A stretch of DNA of 63,547 bases from Myxococcota bacterium. Lineage in GTDB: Bacteria; Myxococcota_A; Polyangia; HGW-17. Made by a program: the position numbers and the translations under genes. Below are positions 17,926-26,678 of this stretch, in pieces (positions within the stretch are counted from its first letter, which is position 1; every line of letters starts with the position of its first letter). The notes beneath the pieces were generated by a model. The model was not told the DNA's origin, searched no databases, and was given only the letters and a program-made list of their open reading frames with translations. The stretch is from NCBI GenBank assembly GCA_018821305.1, contig JAHJMN010000052.1:1-63547 (forward strand), read 5' to 3'.

Positions 17926-18384
17926 ATGGACGCTGCAAAACTTGATTCCATAATTGATGGTTATAATGGAGATGAAACAGCTATTCTGGCAATTTTACAG
18001 GATATTCAAGCTGAATTCAACTACCTTCCCAAAGAAGCTATGAAGCGCGTTGCGGAAAAACTGAATGTTCCGTTTTCCCGTGTAAGTGCTCTGGCAACAT
18101 TTTTCGCGGCTTTCGCCCTTAATCCACGCGGTAAACATATTGTTACCGTTTGCATGGGGACAGCCTGTCACGTACGTGGAGCCCCGCGTGTGCTCGAAGA
18201 AATCGAACGTGATCTTAAAATCAAGAGTGGCGAAAATACACCCGATATGGCCTTCACAATTGAAACCGTCAACTGTGTTGGTGCCTGTGCCCTCGGTCCA
18301 CTAGTAATTGTGAACGGAAACTATCATGGCAACCTCACGACTTCGGAAGTGACCGGTATGATTGACCAGTATCGGGGCCAGTAA
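17926..18384 (+). CDS. NuoE/HydC-like thioredoxin-fold [2Fe-2S] subunit
   Basis: 152 residues from the ATG at 17926, with GGAGG at 17914-17918 inside the end of porB. An N-terminal helical domain ([19 protein letters not shown]...[14 protein letters not shown]) is followed by a thioredoxin-like [2Fe-2S] domain with [11 protein letters not shown] and [15 protein letters not shown]. This is the 24-kDa complex I type, as in NuoE, HoxE and the gamma subunit of bifurcating hydrogenases. It forms an electron-transfer unit with the NuoF-like product of the next gene. Direct linkage to por genes suggests that the partner here is the 2-oxoacid oxidoreductase. Confidence 0.9.
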   Translation: MDAAKLDSIIDGYNGDETAILAILQDIQAEFNYLPKEAMKRVAEKLNVPFSRVSALATFFAAFALNPRGKHIVTVCMGTACHVRGAPRVLEEIERDLKIKSGENTPDMAFTIETVNCVGACALGPLVIVNGNYHGNLTTSEVTGMIDQYRGQ

Positions 18385-18403
18385 GGCAGGAAGGAAATTT
18401 AAA

Positions 18404-20314
18404 ATGACTAAAGTCAGTTCCGTAGCAGCTTTGGAGCAGCTAATTAAGGAAAAGTCAGTTAACCGCACCGCCGATAAAAAATACATTTCTGTATGCGGTG
18501 GAACCGGATGTCTTGCCGGTGGCGGAAATGCTGTTATTGATGCTCTCAGTAAAGAGCTTACAAATCAGAATATGGACATAGAAGTCGTCAGAACCGGTTG
18601 TCATGGTTTCTGTGAAAGAGGACCACTTGTGGTTATTCATCCGGAAGGAACCTTCTACAATCGAGTTAAACCTGCGGATGTTCCAGATATTCTTGAAAAA
18701 ACAATTAAAAACGGCGAAGTTATCAAGAAACTCCTTTATCGCGATGAAAACAAAGTGGAATACGAAAAGGAAAAAGATGTACCGTTTTACAAACATCAGA
18801 TGCGCGTCGTTTTTGAAAACAATGGGCACATAGATCCTGAGAAAATCGAAGATTATTTTGCACGGGGCGGATACAAAGCCCTTGCAAAAGTCCTCGGTGG
18901 AATTTCTCCGGATGACGTAGTTGACTTGGTTTTGAAAAGCGGTCTTCGCGGTCGTGGCGGCGGTGGTTTCCCCACGGGCGTTAAATGGAAATCCTGCCGG
19001 AAGGCAACGGGAGGTCCGAAATACGTTCTGTGTAACGCCGACGAAGGTGATCCAGGTGCATTCATGGATCGTTCGATCATGGAAGGTAACCCCCACAGCG
19101 TTATCGAAGGAATGCTCATCGGAGCATATGCCATCGGTTCTACTGAAGGTTATATCTACATCCGTAACGAATACCCACTGGCAGTTCACCGTGTAAAAGT
19201 TGCTCTTGAGCAGGCCCGTGAATACGGCCTTCTGGGCGAAAACATTCTCGGTACAGGTTTCTCCTTTGATATCAAAATAAACCGCGGTGGTGGCGCATTC
19301 ATTTGCGGTGAATCCACGGCTCTCATGATGAGTATTGAAGGTAAAGTTGGCCGTCCAAGACCTAAATACATTCACACCGTAGAGTCCGGCCTCTGGGACA
19401 AACCCACGAACCTTAACAATGTTGAAACCTGGGCTAACGTGCCTCACATTATTGAAAAAGGTGTTGAATGGTACACCTCAATCGGTACCGGTGACGTTTC
19501 AAACGATCCCTGGGGCGGTTCAAAAGGTACAAAAATTTTCTCCCTCGTAGGCAAAGTTAACAATACAGGTCTCGTGGAAGTTCCCATGGGTATCACACTC
19601 CGCGATATTATTTATAAAATCGGTGGTGGTATCAAAAATGCCAAGAAGGGTCGTACTTTCAAAGCAATCCAGACTGGTGGTCCCTCCGGTGGTTGTATTC
19701 CTGAAAAATTCCTTGATGAACCCGTTGATTTCGACGGACTTACCAAGCTCGGTTCCATGATGGGGTCCGGTGGTATGATCGTCATGGATGACATGACCTG
19801 CATGGTTGAAGTTGCACGTTATTTCGTCGATTTCCTTAAGGATGAAAGCTGCGGAAAATGTACTCCCTGCCGTGAAGGTCTCCGTCAGATGAGTGATATA
19901 CTTAATCGTATTACAAAGGGAGAAGGGCGCGATAACGATATCGATACCCTTTATGAACTCGGACGCGTTATGGAAGACAGTGCACTGTGTGCCCTCGGTC
20001 AGACAGCAGCATATCCGGTTCTTTCCACTGTTAAATACTTCCGTGAGGAGTATGAGCAGCACATCAAAGATGGCTACTGTGCAGGAAAACAATGTACAAG
20101 CCTTATACGATACACTATCGATCCTGAAAAATGTACAGGATGCAGCATCTGCGCCAAGAAATGCCCCACAAAGGCTATCAGCGGCGAACTAAAGAAGACT
20201 TACACGATTGATCAGGACACATGCGTAAGATGCGGCGTCTGCTTTGACGTTTGCAACTTCAACGCCGTGATCATACCTTCAGGCTCTGAAATCAGAGAGA
20301 AATTGGGGGAGTAA
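18404..20314 (+). CDS. NuoF/HydB-like FMN- and NAD(H)-binding subunit with extra ferredoxin domains
   Basis: 636 residues from ATG 18404 (GGAAGGAA 6-8 nt upstream). Domains: N-terminal thioredoxin-like [2Fe-2S] with [11 protein letters not shown] and [11 protein letters not shown] (to ~110); the 51-kDa complex I core with [17 protein letters not shown] (NADH/FMN site) and [14 protein letters not shown]; an SLBB domain; the [11 protein letters not shown] [4Fe-4S] site; and a C-terminal two-cluster ferredoxin ([28 protein letters not shown]). This extended layout is that of HydB of electron-bifurcating hydrogenases, HndC and NADP-reducing relatives, not of plain NuoF (about 440 residues). It would exchange electrons between the iron-sulfur chain and NAD(P). 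Confidence 0.92.
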   Translation: MTKVSSVAALEQLIKEKSVNRTADKKYISVCGGTGCLAGGGNAVIDALSKELTNQNMDIEVVRTGCHGFCERGPLVVIHPEGTFYNRVKPADVPDILEKTIKNGEVIKKLLYRDENKVEYEKEKDVPFYKHQMRVVFENNGHIDPEKIEDYFARGGYKALAKVLGGISPDDVVDLVLKSGLRGRGGGGFPTGVKWKSCRKATGGPKYVLCNADEGDPGAFMDRSIMEGNPHSVIEGMLIGAYAIGSTEGYIYIRNEYPLAVHRVKVALEQAREYGLLGENILGTGFSFDIKINRGGGAFICGESTALMMSIEGKVGRPRPKYIHTVESGLWDKPTNLNNVETWANVPHIIEKGVEWYTSIGTGDVSNDPWGGSKGTKIFSLVGKVNNTGLVEVPMGITLRDIIYKIGGGIKNAKKGRTFKAIQTGGPSGGCIPEKFLDEPVDFDGLTKLGSMMGSGGMIVMDDMTCMVEVARYFVDFLKDESCGKCTPCREGLRQMSDILNRITKGEGRDNDIDTLYELGRVMEDSALCALGQTAAYPVLSTVKYFREEYEQHIKDGYCAGKQCTSLIRYTIDPEKCTGCSICAKKCPTKAISGELKKTYTIDQDTCVRCGVCFDVCNFNAVIIPSGSEIREKLGE

Positions 20315-20318
20315 CCAC

Positions 20319-21044
20319 ATGGTAGAAATTAAAATAAACGGAAAAACCGTCCAAGCCAATGAAGGTGAAACAATTCTGGAAGTAGCCACTCGTGAAGGTA
20401 TCTACATTCCGAGTCTCTGCCATCATGAAGCAGTAGCAGCCACTGGGGCATGTCGTATGTGTGTCGTCGAAGCCGGCAAAGCAGGACGCAAAAAGAAGAT
20501 CGTAACTGCATGCACCTTCCCCGTATCTGCAGGTGTTGAAGTAGAGACTTCCAATGATCGCGTTAAAATGAACCAGAAACTCGTTCTGGAACTTCTCATG
20601 AGTCGCGCACCGCAAGCCAAAATACTTGACGAAATCGCCTGCAGACTTGATCTCGAAGTGCCCCGTCGTTTTGAAATGGCAAACGCTGACGAGTGTATTC
20701 TCTGCGGTCTTTGTGTACGGGTTTGTGATGAAGTTGTTGGCGCAAATGCAATTACTTTCAACAGTCGCGGTGCTGATACTAAAGTTGGCGGTCCTCTCAT
20801 GGAAAGCCCGGAAGACTGCATCGGCTGCGCAGCATGCGTTTATGTATGTCCCACAGACTGCATTAAGATGACTGAAACGGCAGAAGCTCGCACCATCGTA
20901 AAATGGGATCGAGTTCTTCCTATGAAGAAATGTGCTGAATGCGGCTGGCCCTTTATGCCTAACTTCCAGGCTCTTCAGTTCCGCAAAATGACTGAAGTTC
21001 CAAAAGAATTCTTCAGCCTCTGCCCCGACTGCCGTAAACACTGA
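20319..21044 (+). CDS. HoxU/NuoG-N-like iron-sulfur subunit
   Basis: 241 residues. An N-terminal [2Fe-2S] ferredoxin fold (C34, C45, C48, C65) is followed by two [4Fe-4S] motifs, CILCGLCVRVC (126-136) and CIGCAACVYVCPTDC (167-181). A C-terminal pair CAEC (205-208) and CPDC (235-238) may bind zinc or another cluster. The His-Cys3 cluster motif of full NuoG and the H-cluster domain of [FeFe]-hydrogenase are both absent, so this is an electron wire, not a catalytic hydrogenase subunit. It ends the seven-gene operon and could bridge PorD and the NuoEF-like diaphorase. Confidence 0.88.
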   Translation: MVEIKINGKTVQANEGETILEVATREGIYIPSLCHHEAVAATGACRMCVVEAGKAGRKKKIVTACTFPVSAGVEVETSNDRVKMNQKLVLELLMSRAPQAKILDEIACRLDLEVPRRFEMANADECILCGLCVRVCDEVVGANAITFNSRGADTKVGGPLMESPEDCIGCAACVYVCPTDCIKMTETAEARTIVKWDRVLPMKKCAECGWPFMPNFQALQFRKMTEVPKEFFSLCPDCRKH

Positions 21045-21070
21045 CAGTACCTCCACAATTTCAAAAATCT

Positions 21071-21356
21071 ATACCGCTTCCTTAGGGTAAAAGTATCAAA
21101 ATCGTAAAAGTGAATTAAAAATTACATTCTTTTGTAATTATTAATTGATATTGAATGGTTACTCCCTGCTTCTGACCCTGCCCCTGTTTGCCTGACTTCC
21201 TGTCTTCCTGTTGAAAAAATCAGGGTACAGGTAATCAGTAGCAGGGTCAGGACAATCAGGTAGGCAATTTCGCGCAGCGTAATGCTTTAGCCGGTCTCTT
21301 TCCTGAAGCATTTCTTTAAAACGAGTCAGTATCGTATTACTCCAAAAGCGATATAG
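21071..21356. repeat. B element, copy 3
   Basis: The left end ATACCGCTTCC and right end GCGATATAG are mutated versions of the terminal repeat. The foldback, TTGATATTGAATGGTTA and CCTGAAGCATTTC blocks are present, plus an extra GGCAATTTCGCGCAGCG segment also seen in the copies at 32.6 and 39.3 kb. It lies 27 nt after the por-diaphorase operon; no separate terminator is evident, and the foldback could serve as one. Confidence 0.75.
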
Positions 21357-21428
21357 AATTCACATTTCGGAAAATAATGTCGACACAGAAAATGGAAGAG
21401 TATAAACTTTTTCTGAAAGGACTTTTTT

Positions 21429-21758
21429 ATGACAGCAAAAAATAAAATTGAAATTCTGAATGAAGTCGCACGCAGTCGTTTTTCTACTTCAACTAAACTG
21501 CCTGTATGGGCGGTTTCTCTCATGGTAGGTGCTGGGATTGCTGCAGCGGGATGTGGTGGAAAATGTGATTGTGGAAAGACCACAGGCGACACTGATAATA
21601 GCGGTACTGTTATGAAAGCAGATGACCCGGCACCAAAAACTGACAAAGTTGTTCCAGTGTACAGTGCCCCTCCACAACCAATGAATGCAGAGCCTGTAAA
21701 AAAGAATCCAGGATCAGAACCAGTAGAAGAATACGGCGTAAGACTTCCCAATGAATAA
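21429..21758 (+). CDS. Small membrane or lipoprotein-like protein, unknown function
   Basis: 109 residues. An unusually long charged N-terminal region of 24 residues precedes a hydrophobic segment WAVSLMVGAGIAAAGCGGKC. AAAGC could act as a lipobox, but the leader is longer than normal for lipoproteins; a signal-anchor is the alternative. The remainder is Pro/Lys-rich and ends EEYGVRLPNE. AAAGGA precedes the ATG. A cluster of Cys (CGGKCDCG) follows the hydrophobic segment and might bind metal. No family recognised. Confidence 0.55.
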   Translation: MTAKNKIEILNEVARSRFSTSTKLPVWAVSLMVGAGIAAAGCGGKCDCGKTTGDTDNSGTVMKADDPAPKTDKVVPVYSAPPQPMNAEPVKKNPGSEPVEEYGVRLPNE

Positions 21759-21802
21759 TCAAATTTAGTTCATGTTTTTGAGGCAATCTTTAAAAACGGT
21801 TT

Positions 21803-23572
21803 TTAGTTCGGGTTGCTAACCATGGTCAGGATTTTTTTACGAATTTCAGTGGGAGTATAGGGCTTTTGGAGAAAATCGCTTTTTCCAGTTTCAATCTCAG
21901 GTATTTTAGAAGAATCAGTATACCCGGAAGTGAAAAGAATTTTTAAATCAGGCATTATCTGTCGCAGAGTCTTTGCAAGTTCCTGCCCGCCCATTTGAGG
22001 CATTACAAGATCCGTAACAAGCAGATGAATTTCCTTACGTTCTCTTTCAACCAGTTCTAAAGCTGAAACACCATTATCTGCCTGCAGAAGGTTGTATCCA
22101 AGTTTGGAAATAGCTTTGAGGGCAACTTTACGTACTATTTCTTCATCTTCAACGAGGAGAATATTCAAGTTTCTGATATTATTGCTTTCATCAGATTTAA
22201 TTATTTCGAATTTCGCTGTGTTTTTTTCTGAATTTATATCATCACTCGGAGGCAAGTATATTTTAAACTCTGTTCCCTTTCCGGGACTGGAGTTGACGTC
22301 GATGAAACCATTATGTTGTTTAACAATACTGTAAACCATGGATAATCCAAGTCCAGTACCTTTATCTTTGGGTTTCGTACTGAAAAATGGTTCGAAGATG
22401 TGCTTTACAAGTTCTGATGGAATACCATGACCGGAATCAGTTACTTTAAGTTCAATCCATTCTCCGCTGGGGAGAGAAATAAAATCCGTTTTAATACCAT
22501 GAGATATCTCAATTTTTGCGCATTCTATAGTAAGTTTACCTCCCGAAGGCATGGCATCCCTGGCATTAACCGCAAGATTGATAACTATCTGTTCGATTTG
22601 ATGTATGTCACCTTTAATAATTATTTTGTCTGATGAAGGTCTTATATAAAGTTCAATATCTTCACCTATAAGTCGCTTTATCATGCGCGACAGGTCTTTA
22701 ACTGCAGCACTAAGGTCAAATACAGTGATGTTTAGAACATTTTTCCGGGCGAATGTGAGAAGTCTCCTTACCAGCGCTGACGCACGCTGAGAACTGCTCA
22801 AAATTTCATCAATATAATCTTTGGCTTCTCTACTATCAACGAGATCTTTGGCAAATTCAGCGGATCCAATGATTCCTGTGAGAATATTATTGAAATCATG
22901 AGCAATCCCACCAGCCAGTTGACCAACGGATTCGAGTTTCTGGGACTGGAGCAACTGCTCAGATAGTACTTCTTTCTCATCAAGAGTTTTCTGTAGATTA
23001 TCAATAAGATCCTTATGGGAAGTAATGTCTGTGCCAACTATAGCTGCACTGGTGAGTTCGCCATCAATTCTGACAGGCATGAACATTGCTTCGAAATGTC
23101 GTACATTATCTCCAAATTTGATTGTTTTCTGATCAGAGAACTGTTCCCCTGCTAAAGTACGATCATATCTGGATTTCCAGTAATCAAGATCCTCCTTGGG
23201 AACTCCGGGCACCGTCATGAGGTTCATACCAGTTGTGGCTTCCACACCATAAACTGACTTGTAATATCTTGAAAAAATAGAGTTGCCCAGTACTAAATGA
23301 TAGGTTTTAGAAACAATCCAGATTGGAGTTATGGCATTTTCAATAACAGTTATAAGATTTGCTTTTACTTCGTCAATATTTCGCTGAAGCCGGATAGTTT
23401 CTGATGGATCTTCACAAAGGGATTTTTCGGAAAAGTTTGTTTGAAACTTCGAAAGTTCAATATTTTTTATCTTTTCTTTACTTTTCCTGACATAAACTAA
23501 CGCAAAAATCAGGGACATTGACCCTGATAGAAAAAAGAATATTGATAGTATTAACGTTAAAGTCGAAGACAA
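21803..23572 (-). CDS. Hybrid sensor histidine kinase with PAS and C-terminal receiver
   Basis: 589 residues: one N-terminal membrane helix (5-27), a PAS domain (about 75-190, ending AAIVGTDITSHK), HisKA with the phospho-acceptor H225 in GGIAHDFNNILTG, HATPase with N336 (INLAVNARDA), DSGHGIP (379-384) and KGTGLGLSMVYSIV, and a receiver domain from about 468 with DE acidic pair at 476-477 and phospho-acceptor D521 (LLVTDLVMPQMGG). The HDFNN type is common among hybrid kinases that signal by phosphorelay or cross-talk to another regulator. No output domain and no partner gene lie nearby. The signal is unknown. Confidence 0.92.
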   Translation of the reverse strand: MSSTLTLILSIFFFLSGSMSLIFALVYVRKSKEKIKNIELSKFQTNFSEKSLCEDPSETIRLQRNIDEVKANLITVIENAITPIWIVSKTYHLVLGNSIFSRYYKSVYGVEATTGMNLMTVPGVPKEDLDYWKSRYDRTLAGEQFSDQKTIKFGDNVRHFEAMFMPVRIDGELTSAAIVGTDITSHKDLIDNLQKTLDEKEVLSEQLLQSQKLESVGQLAGGIAHDFNNILTGIIGSAEFAKDLVDSREAKDYIDEILSSSQRASALVRRLLTFARKNVLNITVFDLSAAVKDLSRMIKRLIGEDIELYIRPSSDKIIIKGDIHQIEQIVINLAVNARDAMPSGGKLTIECAKIEISHGIKTDFISLPSGEWIELKVTDSGHGIPSELVKHIFEPFFSTKPKDKGTGLGLSMVYSIVKQHNGFIDVNSSPGKGTEFKIYLPPSDDINSEKNTAKFEIIKSDESNNIRNLNILLVEDEEIVRKVALKAISKLGYNLLQADNGVSALELVERERKEIHLLVTDLVMPQMGGQELAKTLRQIMPDLKILFTSGYTDSSKIPEIETGKSDFLQKPYTPTEIRKKILTMVSNPN

Positions 23573-23723
23573 AGTAATTATCCTGTTTGAAACTGTTCAG
23601 TACAAGTTTTACCAATAAGTGGTCTATCTGAGTCCAAACTGATACGTTAAGAATCGGCAACATTTAAAGCAAGTTTAACTGAAACCAGTATGTTATTCAA
23701 TCAGAACGCTTTCGAACTAATCA

Positions 23724-23874
23724 GTTAATGTCCTGTAATACGATATTTTCAAATTTTTCACCGATTTTTCGCTCAGGACAGTAACCGCAAGGTGTTGAAT
23801 TTATTGCTAGTGGCCGGATAGAATTTTTAATAAAATCCTTCGCAAAGCGAATTACAGGACACGAACTAATCAGT
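23724..23874. repeat. A element, copy flanked by 13-bp direct repeats
   Basis: From GTTAATGTCCTG to CAGGACACGAACTAAT, with the blocks GCTCAGGACAGTAACCGCAAGG and GGCCGGATAGAATTT. CGAACTAATCAGT occurs at both sides (about 23713-23725 and 23862-23874). This could be a target duplication or the leftover end of a second A copy. Confidence 0.7.
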
Positions 23875-23982
23875 GTTGGGGGTCAGTGGTTGACAAAAGG
23901 TCAGTGTAAGATTGACACAGGGGCAAAAAACGGCAACACTGAAGACCGGGGAAAACTATATATGCACTGGAGGCTTTAAATT

Positions 23983-26310
23983 ATGGAAAATTGCCCACAT
24001 TGTGGAAAAAGTAGATTTGGCGACGATAATACATGCTGGTTCTGCGGAAAAGATGTAAATGCTCCCGTTTCTACAAACCTTGAAGAACATAAGGAAACCG
24101 GTGGATTGCATTTTGAAACCCTTGTTCCTCCGGAGCAAAATTACTCCAAGAAGATGACTTACGGTCTCAGCGACGAAAGCGCGTCCCGTGACCGAGCAGC
24201 GGGGATACAGAACTACGGCCTCAGCGACGAAAGCGCATCTCGTGATCGAGCCGCAGGTGCTCAGAACTACGGCCTCAGCGACGAAAGCGCGTCCCGTGAT
24301 CGAGCAGCGGGGATACAGAACTACGGTCTCAGCGACGAAAGCGCGTCCCGCGACCGGGCCGCAGGTGTTCAAAACTACGGACTTAGCGACGAAAGCGCGT
24401 CCCGTGACCGGGCGGCAGGTGTTCAAAACTACGGTCTCAGTGACGAAAGTGATTCCCGGGACAAATCCTCCAGAGTTCATGCTTATGGTTTGAGGGAGGA
24501 GATTGATGGAGCCAGTGCTCTTGAATCACCACCACCTCCTGTAAAACCTAAAGGAGAACAGCCAAAGCCCAGACCCCGAATGCCTGCACCTCCCGTAACG
24601 ACAACTAAAAAGGGTCCTGGGGCGGCAATTGCGGGTTCGATTGGAATATTTGTAATAGCTTCAATATTTATAGCTGTTTTGCAGTCCAGATCAAAACCTC
24701 GTTCGCGAAATGTTGTAAAAAAAGAGGAAATCAGGAAAAAACTCCAGGAAAACCTCGAAAAGAGGAAAACAAGAGCTATTACTGATAAAAAAGCTCTCGT
24801 GGAAAAAAATAACTCAAACGATAAGAGACTTGAAGAACATGTGCAAAATTGCATAAAAAAATCTTATCGCCTGTCCTGCAGACGGGCTCTTTTAAAACTT
24901 AAAACCTTGGATAGAACAGAAGCCACCGCAAAGAAAATTCTGAATGTAGCTCGAGCAGGATGTAAAAAAGGTTATGTAGAAAGTTGTATGGACCTTTGTG
25001 ATGAAGCACGTAAACGGGATAAGTTTACGGCAGAAGATAAAGATTATTACTGTAGTTACGGCTGTGAAGTAGCCGGTAATGCAGGAATGTGCGAAAAGCT
25101 GGCTTTTGCAAAACTTCGGGGTGAAGGTCATCTGGTGGATGAATCCGCGGCGAAAAGGCATGTGACAGGATTATGCAGTAATTTGTCCGCAGGGTGCTGG
25201 AATGAAGCTGAAATTGCTGAGATTATAGTCTGGAATCGGGTTGATGAAAAGTCACCAAGAAGTGCTTCCGAAAAGGACATCTGGATTGGGCCTGCTATTT
25301 TACGAAATCAGAGTAAAGGTTTTAAAGATCTTTTAAAAACCCCCAAATCCAGGGATTCTCATTTGAAGGGAATCAAAATAAAAAGTACATATTTCCGTGA
25401 ACTTATATCAAAGAAAAGTATTTCAAGGCAAAAAGATCCGGAAAAACCCGCGAGATATGAACAGATTCATTTTTATTTACACAACGGCTCATGTACTGAT
25501 GCTGTTGTGAATTTGACTTTGGAGTGGGTATTAAATGGTAAAATGCCTGCTAAAACACTCAAAAACCCGAAGGTTTGTTACCCCGGACCCTCAGGGGAAG
25601 TATGCCAGAATTACACAATTGCCGAAGGTCAAAACCCCGTTTCAAGTATTTCTGTGAAATTACCCGCAAACATCTCTAGTCATGTTTTTATTGAGATGGA
25701 TTCAAATTTTATCGGCCCGGATGCGGCTTTATATAAAAAGATAAAATTTATTGGTAAGAATATCCTGTGGTCAAAAGGCAAAACCTGTCCAAAGCCTGAT
25801 TTAAAGGCACTTTTAGCTTTAAAAGGCCCATACAAATACATCGGGGATATCTACAAAAAAGGATGCGAACTGCAAAAATCTAAAAAGCCTGATTACATGC
25901 TTTGCAAATACATGGAAAAAATTGGAAGGCACAAAAAAGAAGACCTTCGAACCATGTGTAATAATCGGAATCTTCATCCATCTGGTTATATAGAAGGGGC
26001 CTGTCGGCGTCTTAAAGCCCGATTTAAAGAGGAAATCAAAGAAGAGAAAACAGCGGAAATTTCAGAGCCAGCGTTTGATGTAGCCCCATCGGGGGGAGCA
26101 GGAATAGCAATATCCTCAGGTACTTCAATAAAAATAGGTTCTTCCTCGTCCATCACAATCAAGGGCGGTTCAAAGAACCTGCGCATAAACGGCAAGACCG
26201 GCAAAGAAGCAGAAAAAGAACTCATGAAGCTCATGAAAAAACAGGGGATAAATGTGAACAATCTCCACAAAAATCAGATCATAATTGACGGGAATATTAA
26301 AAAACAGTAA
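23983..26310 (+). CDS. Zinc-ribbon membrane protein with 18-residue GLSDESASRDR repeats
   Basis: 775 residues. A zinc ribbon (C4, C7, C18, C21) is followed by six tandem 18-residue repeats beginning at Tyr60 (core YGLSDESASRDRAAG; the sixth diverged, a seventh partial). Then come a Pro-rich stretch, one membrane helix (about 213-235), a basic/coiled segment, a Cys-paired helical region similar to Sel1/Hcp-like repeats (ARAGCKKGYVESCMDLC, CSYGCEVAGNAGMCEKLAF), and a long unassigned C-terminal part. The repeats would be cytoplasmic and offer regularly spaced Ser residues, possible kinase targets. The zinc ribbon and repeat are shared with the gene at 26679. The TAA stop lies in A-element sequence, so the natural C-terminus may have been altered. 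Confidence 0.75.
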   Translation: MENCPHCGKSRFGDDNTCWFCGKDVNAPVSTNLEEHKETGGLHFETLVPPEQNYSKKMTYGLSDESASRDRAAGIQNYGLSDESASRDRAAGAQNYGLSDESASRDRAAGIQNYGLSDESASRDRAAGVQNYGLSDESASRDRAAGVQNYGLSDESDSRDKSSRVHAYGLREEIDGASALESPPPPVKPKGEQPKPRPRMPAPPVTTTKKGPGAAIAGSIGIFVIASIFIAVLQSRSKPRSRNVVKKEEIRKKLQENLEKRKTRAITDKKALVEKNNSNDKRLEEHVQNCIKKSYRLSCRRALLKLKTLDRTEATAKKILNVARAGCKKGYVESCMDLCDEARKRDKFTAEDKDYYCSYGCEVAGNAGMCEKLAFAKLRGEGHLVDESAAKRHVTGLCSNLSAGCWNEAEIAEIIVWNRVDEKSPRSASEKDIWIGPAILRNQSKGFKDLLKTPKSRDSHLKGIKIKSTYFRELISKKSISRQKDPEKPARYEQIHFYLHNGSCTDAVVNLTLEWVLNGKMPAKTLKNPKVCYPGPSGEVCQNYTIAEGQNPVSSISVKLPANISSHVFIEMDSNFIGPDAALYKKIKFIGKNILWSKGKTCPKPDLKALLALKGPYKYIGDIYKKGCELQKSKKPDYMLCKYMEKIGRHKKEDLRTMCNNRNLHPSGYIEGACRRLKARFKEEIKEEKTAEISEPAFDVAPSGGAGIAISSGTSIKIGSSSSITIKGGSKNLRINGKTGKEAEKELMKLMKKQGINVNNLHKNQIIIDGNIKKQ
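24160..24483 (+). repeat. 54-bp tandem repeat, 6 units, in frame
   Basis: Six units of 54 bp encode the 18-residue repeat of the zinc-ribbon protein. Units 1-5 are nearly identical at the DNA level (GGCCTCAGCGACGAAAGCGC core), so they arose by recent expansion or are kept uniform by recombination. Unit 6 is diverged. Confidence 0.92.
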
Positions 26311-26456
26311 CCGTAAGGTGTTGAATTTATTGTAGTGGCCTGTTTCTCACTGTTTTCTACGAAAACAGGGGGCCAACTTTGACGATTTCCTGCGGAAATA
26401 CGTCGTAGTTAGGATTTTTAATAAAATTCTTCGTGAATTGAATTTCAGGACACGAT
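26302..26456. repeat. A element with an unusual middle, overlapping the upstream stop codon
   Basis: It starts inside the A motif CAGTAACCGTAAGGTGTTGAA and ends TTTCAGGACACGAT. The middle has an insertion (GTTTTCTACGAAAACAGGGGG and following bases) not seen in other copies. The left half of the element is missing; CDS 23983-26310 ends at its TAA. It joins B copy 4 directly. Confidence 0.65.
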
Positions 26457-26640
26457 CTAGACCGATTGCGGAGTAATAAGGATCGAAACGGGAAAAGTGA
26501 ATGTTTTCATCCTGCTATTTGTAATTATGCATTGATTTTGAATGTTTAACCGCTGATCCTGAACCTGTTTTCCTGACTTCCTGAGTCCCTGTTAAAAAAT
26601 TTCAGATAAACAGGAAATCAGTAGCAGTAACTGATGTCTT
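26457..26640. repeat. B element, copy 4, right end missing
   Basis: It starts CTAGACCGATTGCGGAG and continues through the TGCATTGATTTTGAATG block and CAGGAAATCAGTAGCAG. It stops before the right inverted repeat, about 40 nt before the next start codon. Confidence 0.7.
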
Positions 26641-26678
26641 AGAATATTCTGAGAATTCTGAGCTAAAAGGAGCCTTAA

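Noticed and set aside
18455-19447. 330-residue minus-strand frame across the NuoF-like gene
   Set aside because: The plus strand carries all conserved motifs; the antisense frame is a by-product of codon bias.
20319-21044. [FeFe]-hydrogenase catalytic subunit
   Set aside because: Resembles only the N-terminal iron-sulfur part of HydA/NuoG; there is no H-cluster domain.
23956-24480. Repetitive minus-strand frame over the GLSDES repeats
   Set aside because: It is antisense to a strongly supported repeat region and has no ribosome site.
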